From Candidatus Cloacimonadota bacterium (GTDB taxonomy: Bacteria > Cloacimonadota > Cloacimonadia > JGIOTU-2), in NCBI GenBank assembly GCA_030613025.1, contig JAUWMT010000019.1, positions 1-43,177 of the forward strand: DNA of 43,177 nt, written 5' to 3'. The notes beneath the pieces are model-generated. The model did not search any database. It worked only from the letters and a program-made list of their open reading frames with translations, and had not been told where the DNA came from. Each line of letters begins with the position of its first letter. Position 1 is the first letter of the stretch. Both the position numbers and the translations under genes were made by a program. This document shows positions 1-9,178 of the stretch, piece by piece.

Positions 1-150
1 TTTGGAAACCGATGAATCGGTTACAATTAGCTATCTTCCCATTAACTACCAACTTAAGTTGGTGGTTAATGAAACCAAAAAAGCATTAACCGTTTCAACG
101 GTTTCTCGATTTCTTAAATTGAACTTTTTAGAGTGGACTCATATATTATT
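1..150 (+). repeat. MITE-like palindromic repeat, copy A1 (cut by the window edge)
   Basis: This is the right-hand part of a repeat seen again at 40150-40345 (same orientation) and 7200-7485 (inverted). It holds three consecutive palindromes: 7-22 (7-bp arms, GA loop), 41-70 (15-bp arms with one mismatch) and one near 89-104 (arms AACCGTT/AACGGTT). The end carries TTTTTAGAGT at 125-134, the inverse of ACTCTAAAAA at the left end of the 40150 copy. It sits just upstream of a secreted-protein gene. Confidence 0.8.
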
Positions 151-193
151 ATTAATAAGCTTTTCTTAATTTATAATGAGGTTTAAAAAACTT

Positions 194-228
194 GACTCCG
201 AGTCTCTTTGTTCAATGAAAAGAACAAA
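194..228 (+). promoter_or_regulatory. Leader hairpins upstream of the first secreted-protein gene
   Basis: A 5-1-5 palindrome (GACTC-C-GAGTC, 194-204) is followed by a hairpin with perfect 7-bp arms TTTGTTC/GAACAAA (about 208-228). A TATAAT-like hexamer lies at 172-177 with no convincing -35. These would fall in the 5' untranslated leader of the gene starting at 280. Their role is unknown. Confidence 0.3.
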
Positions 229-279
229 TACCTAAAAAATTCAACGTCTTATAAATATAACGAATTGAAAGTAGAAAAG

Positions 280-3200
280 ATGAAAAAAGTAATAACAGTT
301 CTCGCTCTTCTCGTACTTGTAACCGGTATTGTGTTTGCAGAAGCTCCAAAGGTCAAAGTACAACATATTAATGAGCAACCTGTTCTTTCCGGAACTGATT
401 CACCAATGGTTCCAGCTCCGGCTAAAAGCAGGGATTTGACTGATGTTTTCTTTGAAAAATTTGAATCAGGTGCCCCTGGTTGGACTACCTGGGATGCAAC
501 AGCAACTTCTCCGATGTGGCATATTGATACCTATAATGCTTATGGAGGTTCAGGTATGTCCTGGTGGATGGGTGATCCTGATGTGGGAACAACTGGCGGT
601 TATCTTGATCACTGGTATCAGGTTCTGGATACACCACCAATTATGTTACCTCACGATGGTAGATTTGTGCTATCATTCGAACAATTCCGTGCAATTGAAG
701 ATCCAGCAGGTGCAACAGCTCCCTGGGATGGTTGGGATGGTCTCAATGTAAGAATTCGCCTTGCTACCGAGGATTATGCCGATGCAGTTGTGCTTACAGA
801 TTGTACTCCTGCCTATAACTGTTCCAGTATGTACAGTTTCGGTTTTGAGCATGGTGAATGCCCTTCAGGTATTCCAGGTATTCCCGGATGGGGCGGTTCA
901 ACTGGCGGATGGATTTCAACCTCTATTAATATTCCAGATAGCTACTCTAGCGAAAATGTAATTATCAGTTTTGCCTTTGCTTCTGATCCCGCTTATTGCA
1001 CTCTTGATAATCCTGCATTGATCGGTGTTTTTGTTGATAATATTGCACTTGCTTCATTCTATAATACCGGTGACGATGCAACTGGTTTTACTGCTTTCTC
1101 AAATGTTCCTGAGGGTGGACAGCTCTGGCACATCTATGAAGATTCCTCAGCCCCTTCACCAACTCATGCAGCCGGTTGCTTTGATCCCAATACAGGAACC
1201 TATAATCCCAATATGAATAATTATTTCATCACACCGGAAATTGATCTTCCTGCAGACGTGAATGTAACCTGGGATATGTATGTACAAACAGAACTCGATA
1301 CCAGCACATTCCCTGATTGTGATTATCTCTACGTAGAAGTTCGTCATGATGACGGCACAGGATGGAGTAACTGGTGGTCTGTAAGTAATCCTACTGGTGA
1401 TCCAAATGGTACAAACTATGTTTACACAGGTAGCATTGCAGATTGGACTCCCTTCTCTGAGGGATGGCCAGGATATTCTAATATGTCTGCACTTGGTGGA
1501 ACAACCGTTCAATTCCGAGTTGGACTGCATACCAATGCTGATAATCCGACAACCTTTGGTTTCCATGTTGATAACTTCCAGGTCTTGGCAACTTTGGATG
1601 TCTTACAACCAACAAACCTGATCGCAGATTACAACGAACAAACTGGCTTTGTTGACCTCGATTGGGATGCTCCTGCAGGAATGGGTGGTGCAATGCAATG
1701 GGATGATGGATTCTTTGAAACTGCAATTTCTTTCTCCTCAGGTTCAGGTTATATGGGTGCTTCTTTCCCTGTCGGCGGAGAATGCCTGATATTGGAATTC
1801 ACTGTATTCAGCTCAGATCTAGCCGGTCCTACTACACTTGGCGTGTATGAAAAAGAAGGCGCTTCTTATTCTTCCACACCCACCTATACAATGCCTATAA
1901 CCACAACCGTTGGCGCAGCTGCCACTTATGACGTTTCCTGTGATAACTGGATCGTACAGAACAGCTTCATACTTGCTTTTGAATGCAGCTCAACAATTGA
2001 TTGTGCATTAGATGAATCAACTGTCCCAAGTGAACATAGTTATGTTTTAACTGGCGATGCATGGGCTACATGGGCGGACGTAGCAGCAGCAAATCAACTT
2101 CCTGATGGAGAATGGGGAATTCGATGTACTACAACCTATGCAACAGTCACTCCACCAAACAGCTATAATGTATATCGTGGATTAGAGAGAGGAAACTATA
2201 ATGATGATCCTATTGGAAATACCGCAGATACTTTATTCTCAGATGAAACCGTCGAAGCAGGAAACACATATTATTACGCAGTCACCGCAGTATATGATGC
2301 AGGAGAAAGCAACTATTCCAACGAAGCATCAGCTTTTGTTGAGATAGCTTCTGCTGTTGAATATATTTATGATGACGGTACCGCAGAAATGGGTTACCAC
2401 GCAGGTGCAGCAGGAAACTGTCTTGCAGTTCGAATAACTCCTGATCAATACCCTGTTAAACTTATCAGGATTAAGTACTATCTCACCGAAGTTAATCAGC
2501 AGATGATCGTATATGCATGGGATGATGACGGCGTAGATGGTCAACCCGGAACTCAACTCATTAGCCCGGTCTATATGATCCCAACAGTTGATCTCGTTGC
2601 CAATGATTGGAACGTTATCACACTTCCCGATGATCCGAGATACAATATTATCATTGAAGACGGCGATTTCTATGTTGGCTGGTTCGAAGCGTCATACAGC
2701 AGCTTGATCGGTGTTGATACGAACGGACCTGTCTATAACAGAAGCTGGCAGTACACAGGCGGTACTTGGTACGATTACAATATGGGTATTCCTCAGAATT
2801 TCATGATAAGAGCTATTATTGATACCCTACCCCAGATTCAGGCAAGATTTACTGCAGATGAAGTTTCTGGTACACTTCCTCAAATAATCCATTTTACAGA
2901 CCAATCTACAAACGTCTGTGCAAAAATTGTTGAATGGAATTGGAATTTCGGAGATGGACAAACATCCTCAGAACAAAATCCAACTCATATTTATCAAAAT
3001 TCCGGTAAATATTCAGTATCTTTAAGCATTGTGGATGAAAATGATTCTACTTCCACAATTAATAAGGAGGATTATATAACTATTTATCCACAAATTTGGC
3101 CGGGAGATACAGATAATAATGGTATTGTGGATACACTTGATATTCTTCCCATTGGCATATATTTCCGCTCAACTGGAAATGCAAGAGAAAATATTTCTTA

Positions 3201-3771
3201 TAATTGGATGGCTAACGAATTTCCTGCTTTATGGGAGGATGAGACAGCAGCTCCAGCAGATTGTAATGGCGATGGAATTGTTGATATCAGTGATATCCTT
3301 GCTATAGGATTGAATATGGGGAAAAGCCATACTGCTTCTTTAAATATTCAAAATCCACAGGTAGATATTGACTCTTATAAAAGAAATTTTCTTGAAATAT
3401 ATAATTCTCTCGGTGATAGTGAATCTGATCTTATTATAAAAAATTTTATTGCAAGAAGAATCAAACTTAATACAATAGAACCAGAAGTAGAAAATGTTCT
3501 CAATGGAACTTATCCAAATCCATTTTCTGCAACAACCACTATCAAATTCTCGTTGAAAGACAATGTTCAGTCGGGCTATATAAGTATTTATAATGTTAAA
3601 GGGCAATTAATAATAAAATTAGATATTTGCGGTAGAAATTCCGGTGAAAATATGATTAACTGGAATGGCCGAGATCTGAATAATAATCGAGTTGGTAACG
3701 GTATTTACTTATATGTATTAACATTGGATGACACGATTATATCAACAAAACGAATGATACTAATGAAATAA
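280..3771 (+). CDS. Large secreted multidomain protein with dockerin-like module and C-terminal sorting domain
   Basis: The 1163-residue product starts with a signal peptide (MKK, a hydrophobic run, VFA-EA cleavage site). ATG 280 is chosen because an upstream TTG would bury that signal. Domains by eye: two MAM/cleaved-adhesin-like jelly rolls (about 50-440, each ending in a GVFVDNI or GFHVDNF strand), a fibronectin III domain interrupted by an inserted beta domain (about 440-690), a module nearly identical to one in the protein at 4402 (about 688-849), a PKD domain (EWNWNFGDGQTS, about 852-936), a dockerin-like pair of calcium loops (DTDNNGIVD and DCNGDGIVD, about 940-1014) and a FlgD-like C-terminal sorting domain (YPNPF...GNGIYLY...KRMILMK). 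It is probably exported to the cell surface by a type IX-like system. No catalytic domain was recognised, so adhesion or scaffolding is an inference. The lipoprotein at 3780 follows after 8 bases and has a cohesin-like fold. Confidence 0.85.
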   Translation: MKKVITVLALLVLVTGIVFAEAPKVKVQHINEQPVLSGTDSPMVPAPAKSRDLTDVFFEKFESGAPGWTTWDATATSPMWHIDTYNAYGGSGMSWWMGDPDVGTTGGYLDHWYQVLDTPPIMLPHDGRFVLSFEQFRAIEDPAGATAPWDGWDGLNVRIRLATEDYADAVVLTDCTPAYNCSSMYSFGFEHGECPSGIPGIPGWGGSTGGWISTSINIPDSYSSENVIISFAFASDPAYCTLDNPALIGVFVDNIALASFYNTGDDATGFTAFSNVPEGGQLWHIYEDSSAPSPTHAAGCFDPNTGTYNPNMNNYFITPEIDLPADVNVTWDMYVQTELDTSTFPDCDYLYVEVRHDDGTGWSNWWSVSNPTGDPNGTNYVYTGSIADWTPFSEGWPGYSNMSALGGTTVQFRVGLHTNADNPTTFGFHVDNFQVLATLDVLQPTNLIADYNEQTGFVDLDWDAPAGMGGAMQWDDGFFETAISFSSGSGYMGASFPVGGECLILEFTVFSSDLAGPTTLGVYEKEGASYSSTPTYTMPITTTVGAAATYDVSCDNWIVQNSFILAFECSSTIDCALDESTVPSEHSYVLTGDAWATWADVAAANQLPDGEWGIRCTTTYATVTPPNSYNVYRGLERGNYNDDPIGNTADTLFSDETVEAGNTYYYAVTAVYDAGESNYSNEASAFVEIASAVEYIYDDGTAEMGYHAGAAGNCLAVRITPDQYPVKLIRIKYYLTEVNQQMIVYAWDDDGVDGQPGTQLISPVYMIPTVDLVANDWNVITLPDDPRYNIIIEDGDFYVGWFEASYSSLIGVDTNGPVYNRSWQYTGGTWYDYNMGIPQNFMIRAIIDTLPQIQARFTADEVSGTLPQIIHFTDQSTNVCAKIVEWNWNFGDGQTSSEQNPTHIYQNSGKYSVSLSIVDENDSTSTINKEDYITIYPQIWPGDTDNNGIVDTLDILPIGIYFRSTGNARENISYNWMANEFPALWEDETAAPADCNGDGIVDISDILAIGLNMGKSHTASLNIQNPQVDIDSYKRNFLEIYNSLGDSESDLIIKNFIARRIKLNTIEPEVENVLNGTYPNPFSATTTIKFSLKDNVQSGYISIYNVKGQLIIKLDICGRNSGENMINWNGRDLNNNRVGNGIYLYVLTLDDTIISTKRMILMK
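2341..2826 (+). repeat. Intragenic duplicated 486-bp segment, copy 1
   Basis: This segment encodes 162 residues starting EIASAVEY and ending MIRAIIDT. It matches 6337-6822 colinearly (offset 3996) with no gap, and only scattered substitutions by eye. Sequence on both sides is unrelated between the two genes. Confidence 0.9.
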
Positions 3772-3779
3772 AGGTAATG

Positions 3780-4304
3780 ATGAAAAAGAAACAATTATTA
3801 TTAATCATATCAATGATAACATGCGTTGTTTTATTCTCTTGTTCGAAATTAGAAAGTCCATCTGAGAATTTATCTGTTACGATTACTCCAGCAGAAAACA
3901 CAATCAGTATTGGTGAAAGTGTTCAACTTTTTATTAATATTATTGATGTATCCGATCTATTCGGAATCACTGCGGAAATCGTATTTGATTCCGATATAAT
4001 CGAAGTCCCTGAAGAATATTTCATTATTGGTAGTTTTTGGGATGATTTACAACCGATCACATACACAAAACAGGAAGCAGAACGCTTGAATATTGGAATT
4101 GTTTTGGATAATAATTTAAATAATCAACCAGTTAATGGAAGTGGTGTTTTGTTTTCCGTATCTTTCAAAGGTATTGCAGAAGGCGAAGCGAGTATTTTTA
4201 TTGAAAATTTAAAATTGGTAAATAAAGAAGGTAATCCCGTTGAAGGTTTCGATATTGTGATAATAAAAAATGCAACAATAGTAGTCAGCTCACCAGCGGT
4301 ATGA
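3780..4304 (+). CDS. Lipoprotein with a cohesin-like domain
   Basis: The 174-residue product has a lipoprotein signal with lipobox VLFSC, so the mature protein should be lipid-anchored at Cys20 or so. The body (about 30-165) reads like a cohesin: a starting strand VTITPAENTISIGESVQLFINI, a turn, LFGITAEIVFDSDIIEV, and a late strand GSGVLFSVSFKGIAEGEASIFIENLKLVN. Cohesins bind dockerins, and the gene directly upstream (8 bases away) encodes a dockerin-like module. ATG 3780 is preferred over ATG 3777 because AAGG at 3771-3774 is then 5 bases away. Inference: it is a membrane-bound receptor for the upstream protein or for other dockerin proteins. A generic Ig-like fold is the alternative. Confidence 0.7.
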   Translation: MKKKQLLLIISMITCVVLFSCSKLESPSENLSVTITPAENTISIGESVQLFINIIDVSDLFGITAEIVFDSDIIEVPEEYFIIGSFWDDLQPITYTKQEAERLNIGIVLDNNLNNQPVNGSGVLFSVSFKGIAEGEASIFIENLKLVNKEGNPVEGFDIVIIKNATIVVSSPAV

Positions 4305-4401
4305 TAAATAAAATTGTATATTACTTGACATTACAACATGTAAATAAATCAAAGAAGATAAGTTTCATTATTTATTAATATGAAAAAAGAAAGGAGTTAA
4401 A

Positions 4402-7107
4402 ATGAAAAGAAATCTTACGATTAGTTTGCTAATACTCTTTGTTTTTCTATCAACCTCTGTTGTTATTGCACGCCCTGAAGCTCCAACTCAATATGTACCA
4501 ATTACTGATTCTAATGAATTAGGGAAATCGAGTAGAGATTATGGATGGATCGAACAAGCTTCGGGTTTTACAGAACCTTCTCGCGGTATTCATTATATGC
4601 ATACTTTAGATGAGAATATCATCTGGGCAACAGCATATGATGGAAGTGGAGGAGGTGCGATTATTCAAGAATTTACCAAAACTACAAATGGCGGTGAATT
4701 ATGGACACCTGGTGAAGTTAATAATGCCTCGGGATTAGAACTTTCTATGATTTTTGCATTGGACGCTAATAAAGCATGGGTTCCAATGTATAAGTCTTCC
4801 GGAACTAACCTCCAGGGTATTTATTATACCCCTAATGGTGGTGCTAACTGGACTCGTCAGGGTGATGCAAGCATGTATACAGACGCTGCAAGCTTTCCGA
4901 ATGTCGCTCATTTCTGGGATGAGAATATTGGTTTTGCTCAAGGAGACCCTGTAGATGGATATTATGAACTGTACACAACTACTAACGGTGGTACAACATG
5001 GACTAGGGTTCCTTCCAGAGATATTCCGGATCCATTAACAGGTGAGTTTGGCATTGTCGGTTACTACGATGTAGTTGGAGATACAATCTGGTGGGGAACA
5101 AATAAGGGTCGTGTCTTTAAATCCACTAACAAAGGTTATAACTGGACTGTTTGCAATCCTGTAGGTTCTCTTACTTATGTGAATATCTGGTTCAAAGACT
5201 CAATGAATGGTCTGTTACAGGATAAGGGTTCAGGAACTACAGGAACTCTATATGAAACTTCTGATGGTGGCGAGACTTGGACATTAGTTAGTCCAACAGG
5301 AACTGTTTATTATAACGATATGGCTTATGTTCCGGGAACTACTAATATGTATGTCAGCACAGGTGCTGCTTCCGGAGCTTCAGGAGCTTCATATAGTACC
5401 GACGGTGGACATACCTGGGAGATATATGCTGGAACAGACGGAACACAATTCCTGGCAACAGACTGGGCTAATGATGAATGCGGATATGCCGGTGGCTTTA
5501 ATGGTGATCAGTTTACAGGTGGAATGTTTAAATACACTTATGTCCCTGCTCCTGTTCTTCCCCCTGAAAATCTTACTGCTGTAGCATTACCAGATCTAAC
5601 TGTTGGACTTAACTGGAGTCCTCCTCCAAGTGGTTTGGAAGGATGGATAAGATGGGATAATGGAACTAATGCCGGTTCACTCGGATTAAATGCTCCAGGT
5701 GAATGGGATGCTGCCAGTAGGTTCTCTTCGGCTCATATGCAACCCTATGTTGGTGGGCAGATCACAAAAGTTCAATTCTTCCCAACCTCACCAACAACAA
5801 CCTATACGATCTATATTTGGTCTGGTCCAGGGGCGTCAACTGTTGAAACTACTGAGGCAGTAACTGATCCTACTATTGATGATTGGAATGAAATTATACT
5901 TACGACTCAAATTACAATAGCCGAGGGAACTGAATATTGGATAGGTTATCATATGAATCAAACAGAAGTTGGACAACCAAATGGTTATCCTGCCGGTTAT
6001 GATTCAGGTCCAGCTCTGAATGGTCTGTGGGCTAATCTGGGCGGATGGACTGATATTTCGACTCAAGGTTTCAATTATAACTGGAATATTGCCGGTTTGG
6101 TTGAGAATCCTGATGGTAAAACTTTTATCTTAGGGCAAAAGGATGATCTTAGTGAATATAATATTTATCATTCCTTGACCTCAGGTGAACCGTATGATTT
6201 TGTGGGTTCTGTCCCGGCTACTGATACAACCTACATCCACCAAGATCCTACTTCTGGAACTACAAACTATTATGTTGTAACTGCAGTGTACGGTCTTGAT
6301 GAAAGTGGCTATTCAAATGAAGCTTCAACATATGTAGAGATAGCTTCTGCTGTTGAATATGCTTATGATGACGGCACAGCAGAAATGGGTTACCGCGCAG
6401 GTTCAGCAGGAAGCTGTCTTGCAGTGCGTATCACACCTGATCAATATCCTGTAAAACTTATCAGAATCAAATACTATCTCACTGAAGTTAATCAACAGAT
6501 GATCGTATATGCATGGGATGATGACGGCGTAGATGGTCAGCCCGGCACTCAGCTCATCTCCCCGATCTATATGATCCCAACAGCCGATCTCGTTGCTAAT
6601 GACTGGAATGTTATCACACTTCCCGATGATTCCAGATACAATATTGTCATCGAGGATGGAGATTTCTATGTTGGCTGGTTCGAAGCTTCAAACAGCAGCT
6701 TGATCGGTGTTGATACGAACGGACCTGTCTATAACAGAAGCTGGCAATATACCACTGGTACTTGGTACGATTACAATATGGGTATTCCTCAGAATATGAT
6801 GATACGCGCTGTTGTCGATACGAATGTTATCTTTGGTGTTGATGATGAACCTGTTGTCGGAACCTATCTGCTTCAGAACTATCCAAATCCTGTAAAGGGT
6901 TCAACCAGGATCCAATATGGAATTCAAAACCATAATGGACCTGTTGAGATCGATATTTACAACATACTCGGTCAAAAAGTTGATTCCATACAGGGTGAGC
7001 AAGGTGTCGCAACATGGAATCCAGAAGAACTTCCAAGCGGAATTTACTTCTATAAACTTGAAACTGTAAACTTCACTCAGACACGAAAAATGTTACTTAT
7101 CAAATAA
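4402..7107 (+). CDS. Secreted beta-propeller protein (YCF48/BNR-like) with Fn3 and C-terminal sorting domain
   Basis: The 901-residue product has a signal peptide (about 1-24) and an AGGAG ribosome site 8 bases before the start. Residues about 38-385 hold repeated propeller motifs of the BNR/YCF48 kind (TTNGGELW, TTNGGTTW, STNKGYNW, TSDGGETW, STDGGHTW). Next comes a fibronectin III domain from about 387 to 645 with a large inserted beta domain, then the module shared with the protein at 280 (646-807), then a FlgD-like sorting domain (YPNPVKGST...SGIYFYKL...RKMLLIK). It is probably exported and held on the cell surface. BNR/YCF48 propellers are often non-enzymatic, and no sialidase active site is evident. 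A strong terminator follows at 7131. Confidence 0.85.
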   Translation: MKRNLTISLLILFVFLSTSVVIARPEAPTQYVPITDSNELGKSSRDYGWIEQASGFTEPSRGIHYMHTLDENIIWATAYDGSGGGAIIQEFTKTTNGGELWTPGEVNNASGLELSMIFALDANKAWVPMYKSSGTNLQGIYYTPNGGANWTRQGDASMYTDAASFPNVAHFWDENIGFAQGDPVDGYYELYTTTNGGTTWTRVPSRDIPDPLTGEFGIVGYYDVVGDTIWWGTNKGRVFKSTNKGYNWTVCNPVGSLTYVNIWFKDSMNGLLQDKGSGTTGTLYETSDGGETWTLVSPTGTVYYNDMAYVPGTTNMYVSTGAASGASGASYSTDGGHTWEIYAGTDGTQFLATDWANDECGYAGGFNGDQFTGGMFKYTYVPAPVLPPENLTAVALPDLTVGLNWSPPPSGLEGWIRWDNGTNAGSLGLNAPGEWDAASRFSSAHMQPYVGGQITKVQFFPTSPTTTYTIYIWSGPGASTVETTEAVTDPTIDDWNEIILTTQITIAEGTEYWIGYHMNQTEVGQPNGYPAGYDSGPALNGLWANLGGWTDISTQGFNYNWNIAGLVENPDGKTFILGQKDDLSEYNIYHSLTSGEPYDFVGSVPATDTTYIHQDPTSGTTNYYVVTAVYGLDESGYSNEASTYVEIASAVEYAYDDGTAEMGYRAGSAGSCLAVRITPDQYPVKLIRIKYYLTEVNQQMIVYAWDDDGVDGQPGTQLISPIYMIPTADLVANDWNVITLPDDSRYNIVIEDGDFYVGWFEASNSSLIGVDTNGPVYNRSWQYTTGTWYDYNMGIPQNMMIRAVVDTNVIFGVDDEPVVGTYLLQNYPNPVKGSTRIQYGIQNHNGPVEIDIYNILGQKVDSIQGEQGVATWNPEELPSGIYFYKLETVNFTQTRKMLLIK
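6337..6822 (+). repeat. Intragenic duplicated 486-bp segment, copy 2
   Basis: Second copy of the segment at 2341-2826, encoding 162 residues. Both third-position and some second-position differences are present, but long stretches are unchanged at DNA level, such as the part encoding DGVDGQPGTQL. This points to recent duplication or gene conversion. Confidence 0.9.
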
Positions 7108-7130
7108 TAACCTTGTAATAGATATAACGA

Positions 7131-7165
7131 AGTCCCAATCGTTCATTCGGTTGGGACTTTTTTTT
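7131..7165 (+). terminator. Rho-independent terminator after the propeller gene
   Basis: Perfect 11-bp stem apart from one G-T type pair (AGTCCCAATCG / CGGTTGGGACT) with a 6-base loop, followed by a run of eight T. It closes the surface-protein transcript. Confidence 0.9.
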
Positions 7166-7199
7166 GTTAAATATTTGGAATAGGATGTTTCAGTTTTTT

Positions 7200-7485
7200 A
7201 TATTTGAGTCCACACGAATAAGCCAGATTTAATAAACGAGAAACCGTTCCCAGTGAAATAAAAAAGAAAAGCATTTCACGGGATAAATAAAACGGTTAAT
7301 GTTTTTTTGTTTCATTAACCACCACCTTCTACTCTCGTTACTAAGCCCCTGCTTGGTAACGGAAGACGATAAGACATTGCGTTCCCAAAGTGGGCTTTGG
7401 GAACGAGAATAAGAGATTCATCGGTTTCCAAATATTTGAAAATTTGTCTAACATATTTCTAATTATAACCTTTTTAGAGTAAAAT
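7200..7485 (-). repeat. MITE-like palindromic repeat, copy A2 with substituted hairpins
   Basis: Read on the minus strand, the outer skeleton matches copies A1 and A3: the left end ACTCTAAAAA (7471-7480), then GGAAACCGATGAATC, GGTGGTTAATGAAAC, CGGTTTCTCG and GTGGACTCAAATAT. Two of the three internal palindromes are replaced by other hairpins: 7381-7404 (GTTCCCAAAG/CTTTGGGAAC, perfect), 7337-7360 (GTTACTAAGC/GCTTGGTAAC) and a nested one at about 7242-7298. The rest of 7166-7620 holds no gene, only a weak hairpin at 7516-7536. Confidence 0.75.
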
Positions 7486-7620
7486 CATATTTATTTAAAA
7501 AACGATGCCATTCCTCCCGATAAGTAGGGAATCGGGGATATATGAATCTTATAAGTTAATATTGAAATATAACTTGAACTTAACCTGATTTATCCAGAAC
7601 AGCACAAAGGGTGAGGATTA

Positions 7621-9171
7621 TTATTCTTCTATCTTATCTTCGATAAATATTCGATGCAGGTTCGCAATTAGTTTTGAGGGAGTGATTGCTGCTTCTTCAT
7701 ACTCATCAAGAAGTATATCAGCAACCTCACCATGAATATAGGCGCCGACTCGAGCTGCATCATAAGGAAAAAAGCCCTGTCCGAGCAAAGATACAATAAT
7801 ACCGGTGAGCACATCGCCGCTTCCTCCGGTTGCCATACCGGGATTGCCTGTTAGGTTAAAGGTAATATTTCCTTCCGGATCAGCGATTATTGAAGTGCTT
7901 CCCTTAAGCAAAATGGTTACTTTGTAATTTTTTGTGAACTCTTTCACATATTTGAGTGTATCGTTATTGATCTCCTCAATAGAATACCCACTCAGACGCG
8001 AAAATTCCATTATATGAGGAGTGAAAATATAGGGCTTTTCTGCAAGCTGTTTTAAGGCATATTTATCATTCTCAAATGCATTGATCGCATCTGCATCTAT
8101 AATTGTCGGCTTATTATTTCGTGCAAGGAATTCACGTACAAATTCAGCGGTTTCTTCATTTCGGGAAATGCCCGATCCAATTGCTACTGCATCACAGTAT
8201 TCAACAAAATCAAGTACTTCATCGAGGGCATCTAAGGAAAATGTGTGGTGCTTTGTTTCTGTCACTCCTCTTGTCATAACTTCGAGCAGACTGACCTCAA
8301 AAATAGTATCTAAGCTCTTTGGATGCAGAAGTGTTATCAAACCCGAACCCATTTCCAGCGCAGCTTCAGAAGCCATAACTCCTGCACCGGTCAAGCCGGG
8401 GGAGCCGGCAAGAATAGCGATTTTGCCATAGATGCCCTTGTGAGTATTCTTCTTTCTTATGGGAAAATAGTGCAGTACATCAGACAGAATTTCTGCACGT
8501 GGAGGATTTTCTTCATAAGCGAGTTCAGGTATGCCGATATCAACGATATACATTTCTCCGCACAGGTCGCGTCCAGGATAAAGCAAATGCCCGTATTTCA
8601 TATTCGCCATTGTGATAGTTACATCTGCATGAATTGCCACATTCGCGACAGTTCCCTTCTCAGCATCAAGACCTGAAGGTATATCAATCGCTACAATGAT
8701 CTCATCAAGTTCGTTAATGATTTCTATGAGATTTTTTCTGTATCCCTTTACCTCTCCCTTGAGTCCGACACCGAAAAGTGCATCGATGATCACATCAAAA
8801 TCATAGAACTGATCGACTATCTTATCGAGATACTTTTTGCATGAAATGTATTGGATTTCACAGTGCATTTTCTGGAGAATTGAATGGTTCTTGTCTGCAA
8901 GTGGAGAAAATTTATCACTATCACCAACGACATAACAGCACACGTCAAATCCGTGATTATGAAGCCATCGTGCAATAACCATGCCGTCTCCGCCGTTATT
9001 GCCTGTACCGCAGATAACAGCCACAGAGTCCGTATCTTCCAGTACTTCCATTTCTATGATCTCTGCGCTTTTCTTTCCTGCATTTTCCATTAGAATAATT
9101 GGATCTACGCCGAATTGCTCTTGCGCAGTTTTATCAAAATATCTCATTTCTTTAGGACTTAAAATATACAT
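7621..9171 (-). CDS. nnr: Bifunctional NAD(P)H-hydrate epimerase / ADP-dependent dehydratase
   Basis: The 516-residue cytoplasmic repair enzyme fuses two domains. The N-terminal YjeF_N/NnrE epimerase (about 1-215; CGTGNNGGDGMVIARWL, FGVGLKGEV, AIDIPSGLDA) interconverts R- and S-NAD(P)HX. The C-terminal NnrD dehydratase (about 230-510; GSPGLTGAG, GNPGMATGGSGDVLTG with the usual catalytic Asp in GSGD) restores NAD(P)H using ADP. Length and motif order are normal for the fusion. It follows the kinase gene by 7 bases and so is likely the last gene of an operon that also holds mazG, another metabolite-housecleaning enzyme. Confidence 0.95.
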   Translation of the reverse strand: MYILSPKEMRYFDKTAQEQFGVDPIILMENAGKKSAEIIEMEVLEDTDSVAVICGTGNNGGDGMVIARWLHNHGFDVCCYVVGDSDKFSPLADKNHSILQKMHCEIQYISCKKYLDKIVDQFYDFDVIIDALFGVGLKGEVKGYRKNLIEIINELDEIIVAIDIPSGLDAEKGTVANVAIHADVTITMANMKYGHLLYPGRDLCGEMYIVDIGIPELAYEENPPRAEILSDVLHYFPIRKKNTHKGIYGKIAILAGSPGLTGAGVMASEAALEMGSGLITLLHPKSLDTIFEVSLLEVMTRGVTETKHHTFSLDALDEVLDFVEYCDAVAIGSGISRNEETAEFVREFLARNNKPTIIDADAINAFENDKYALKQLAEKPYIFTPHIMEFSRLSGYSIEEINNDTLKYVKEFTKNYKVTILLKGSTSIIADPEGNITFNLTGNPGMATGGSGDVLTGIIVSLLGQGFFPYDAARVGAYIHGEVADILLDEYEEAAITPSKLIANLHRIFIEDKIEE

Positions 9172-9178
9172 TTTAACC

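Noticed and set aside
4325-4360. TTGACA as a promoter for the propeller gene
   Set aside because: No acceptable -10 at 16-18 bases downstream. The gene may be read through from upstream.
1-7485. Composite transposon made by the inverted repeats A1 and A2
   Set aside because: No transposase lies between them, and a third copy stands alone at 40150. Bracketing may be chance.
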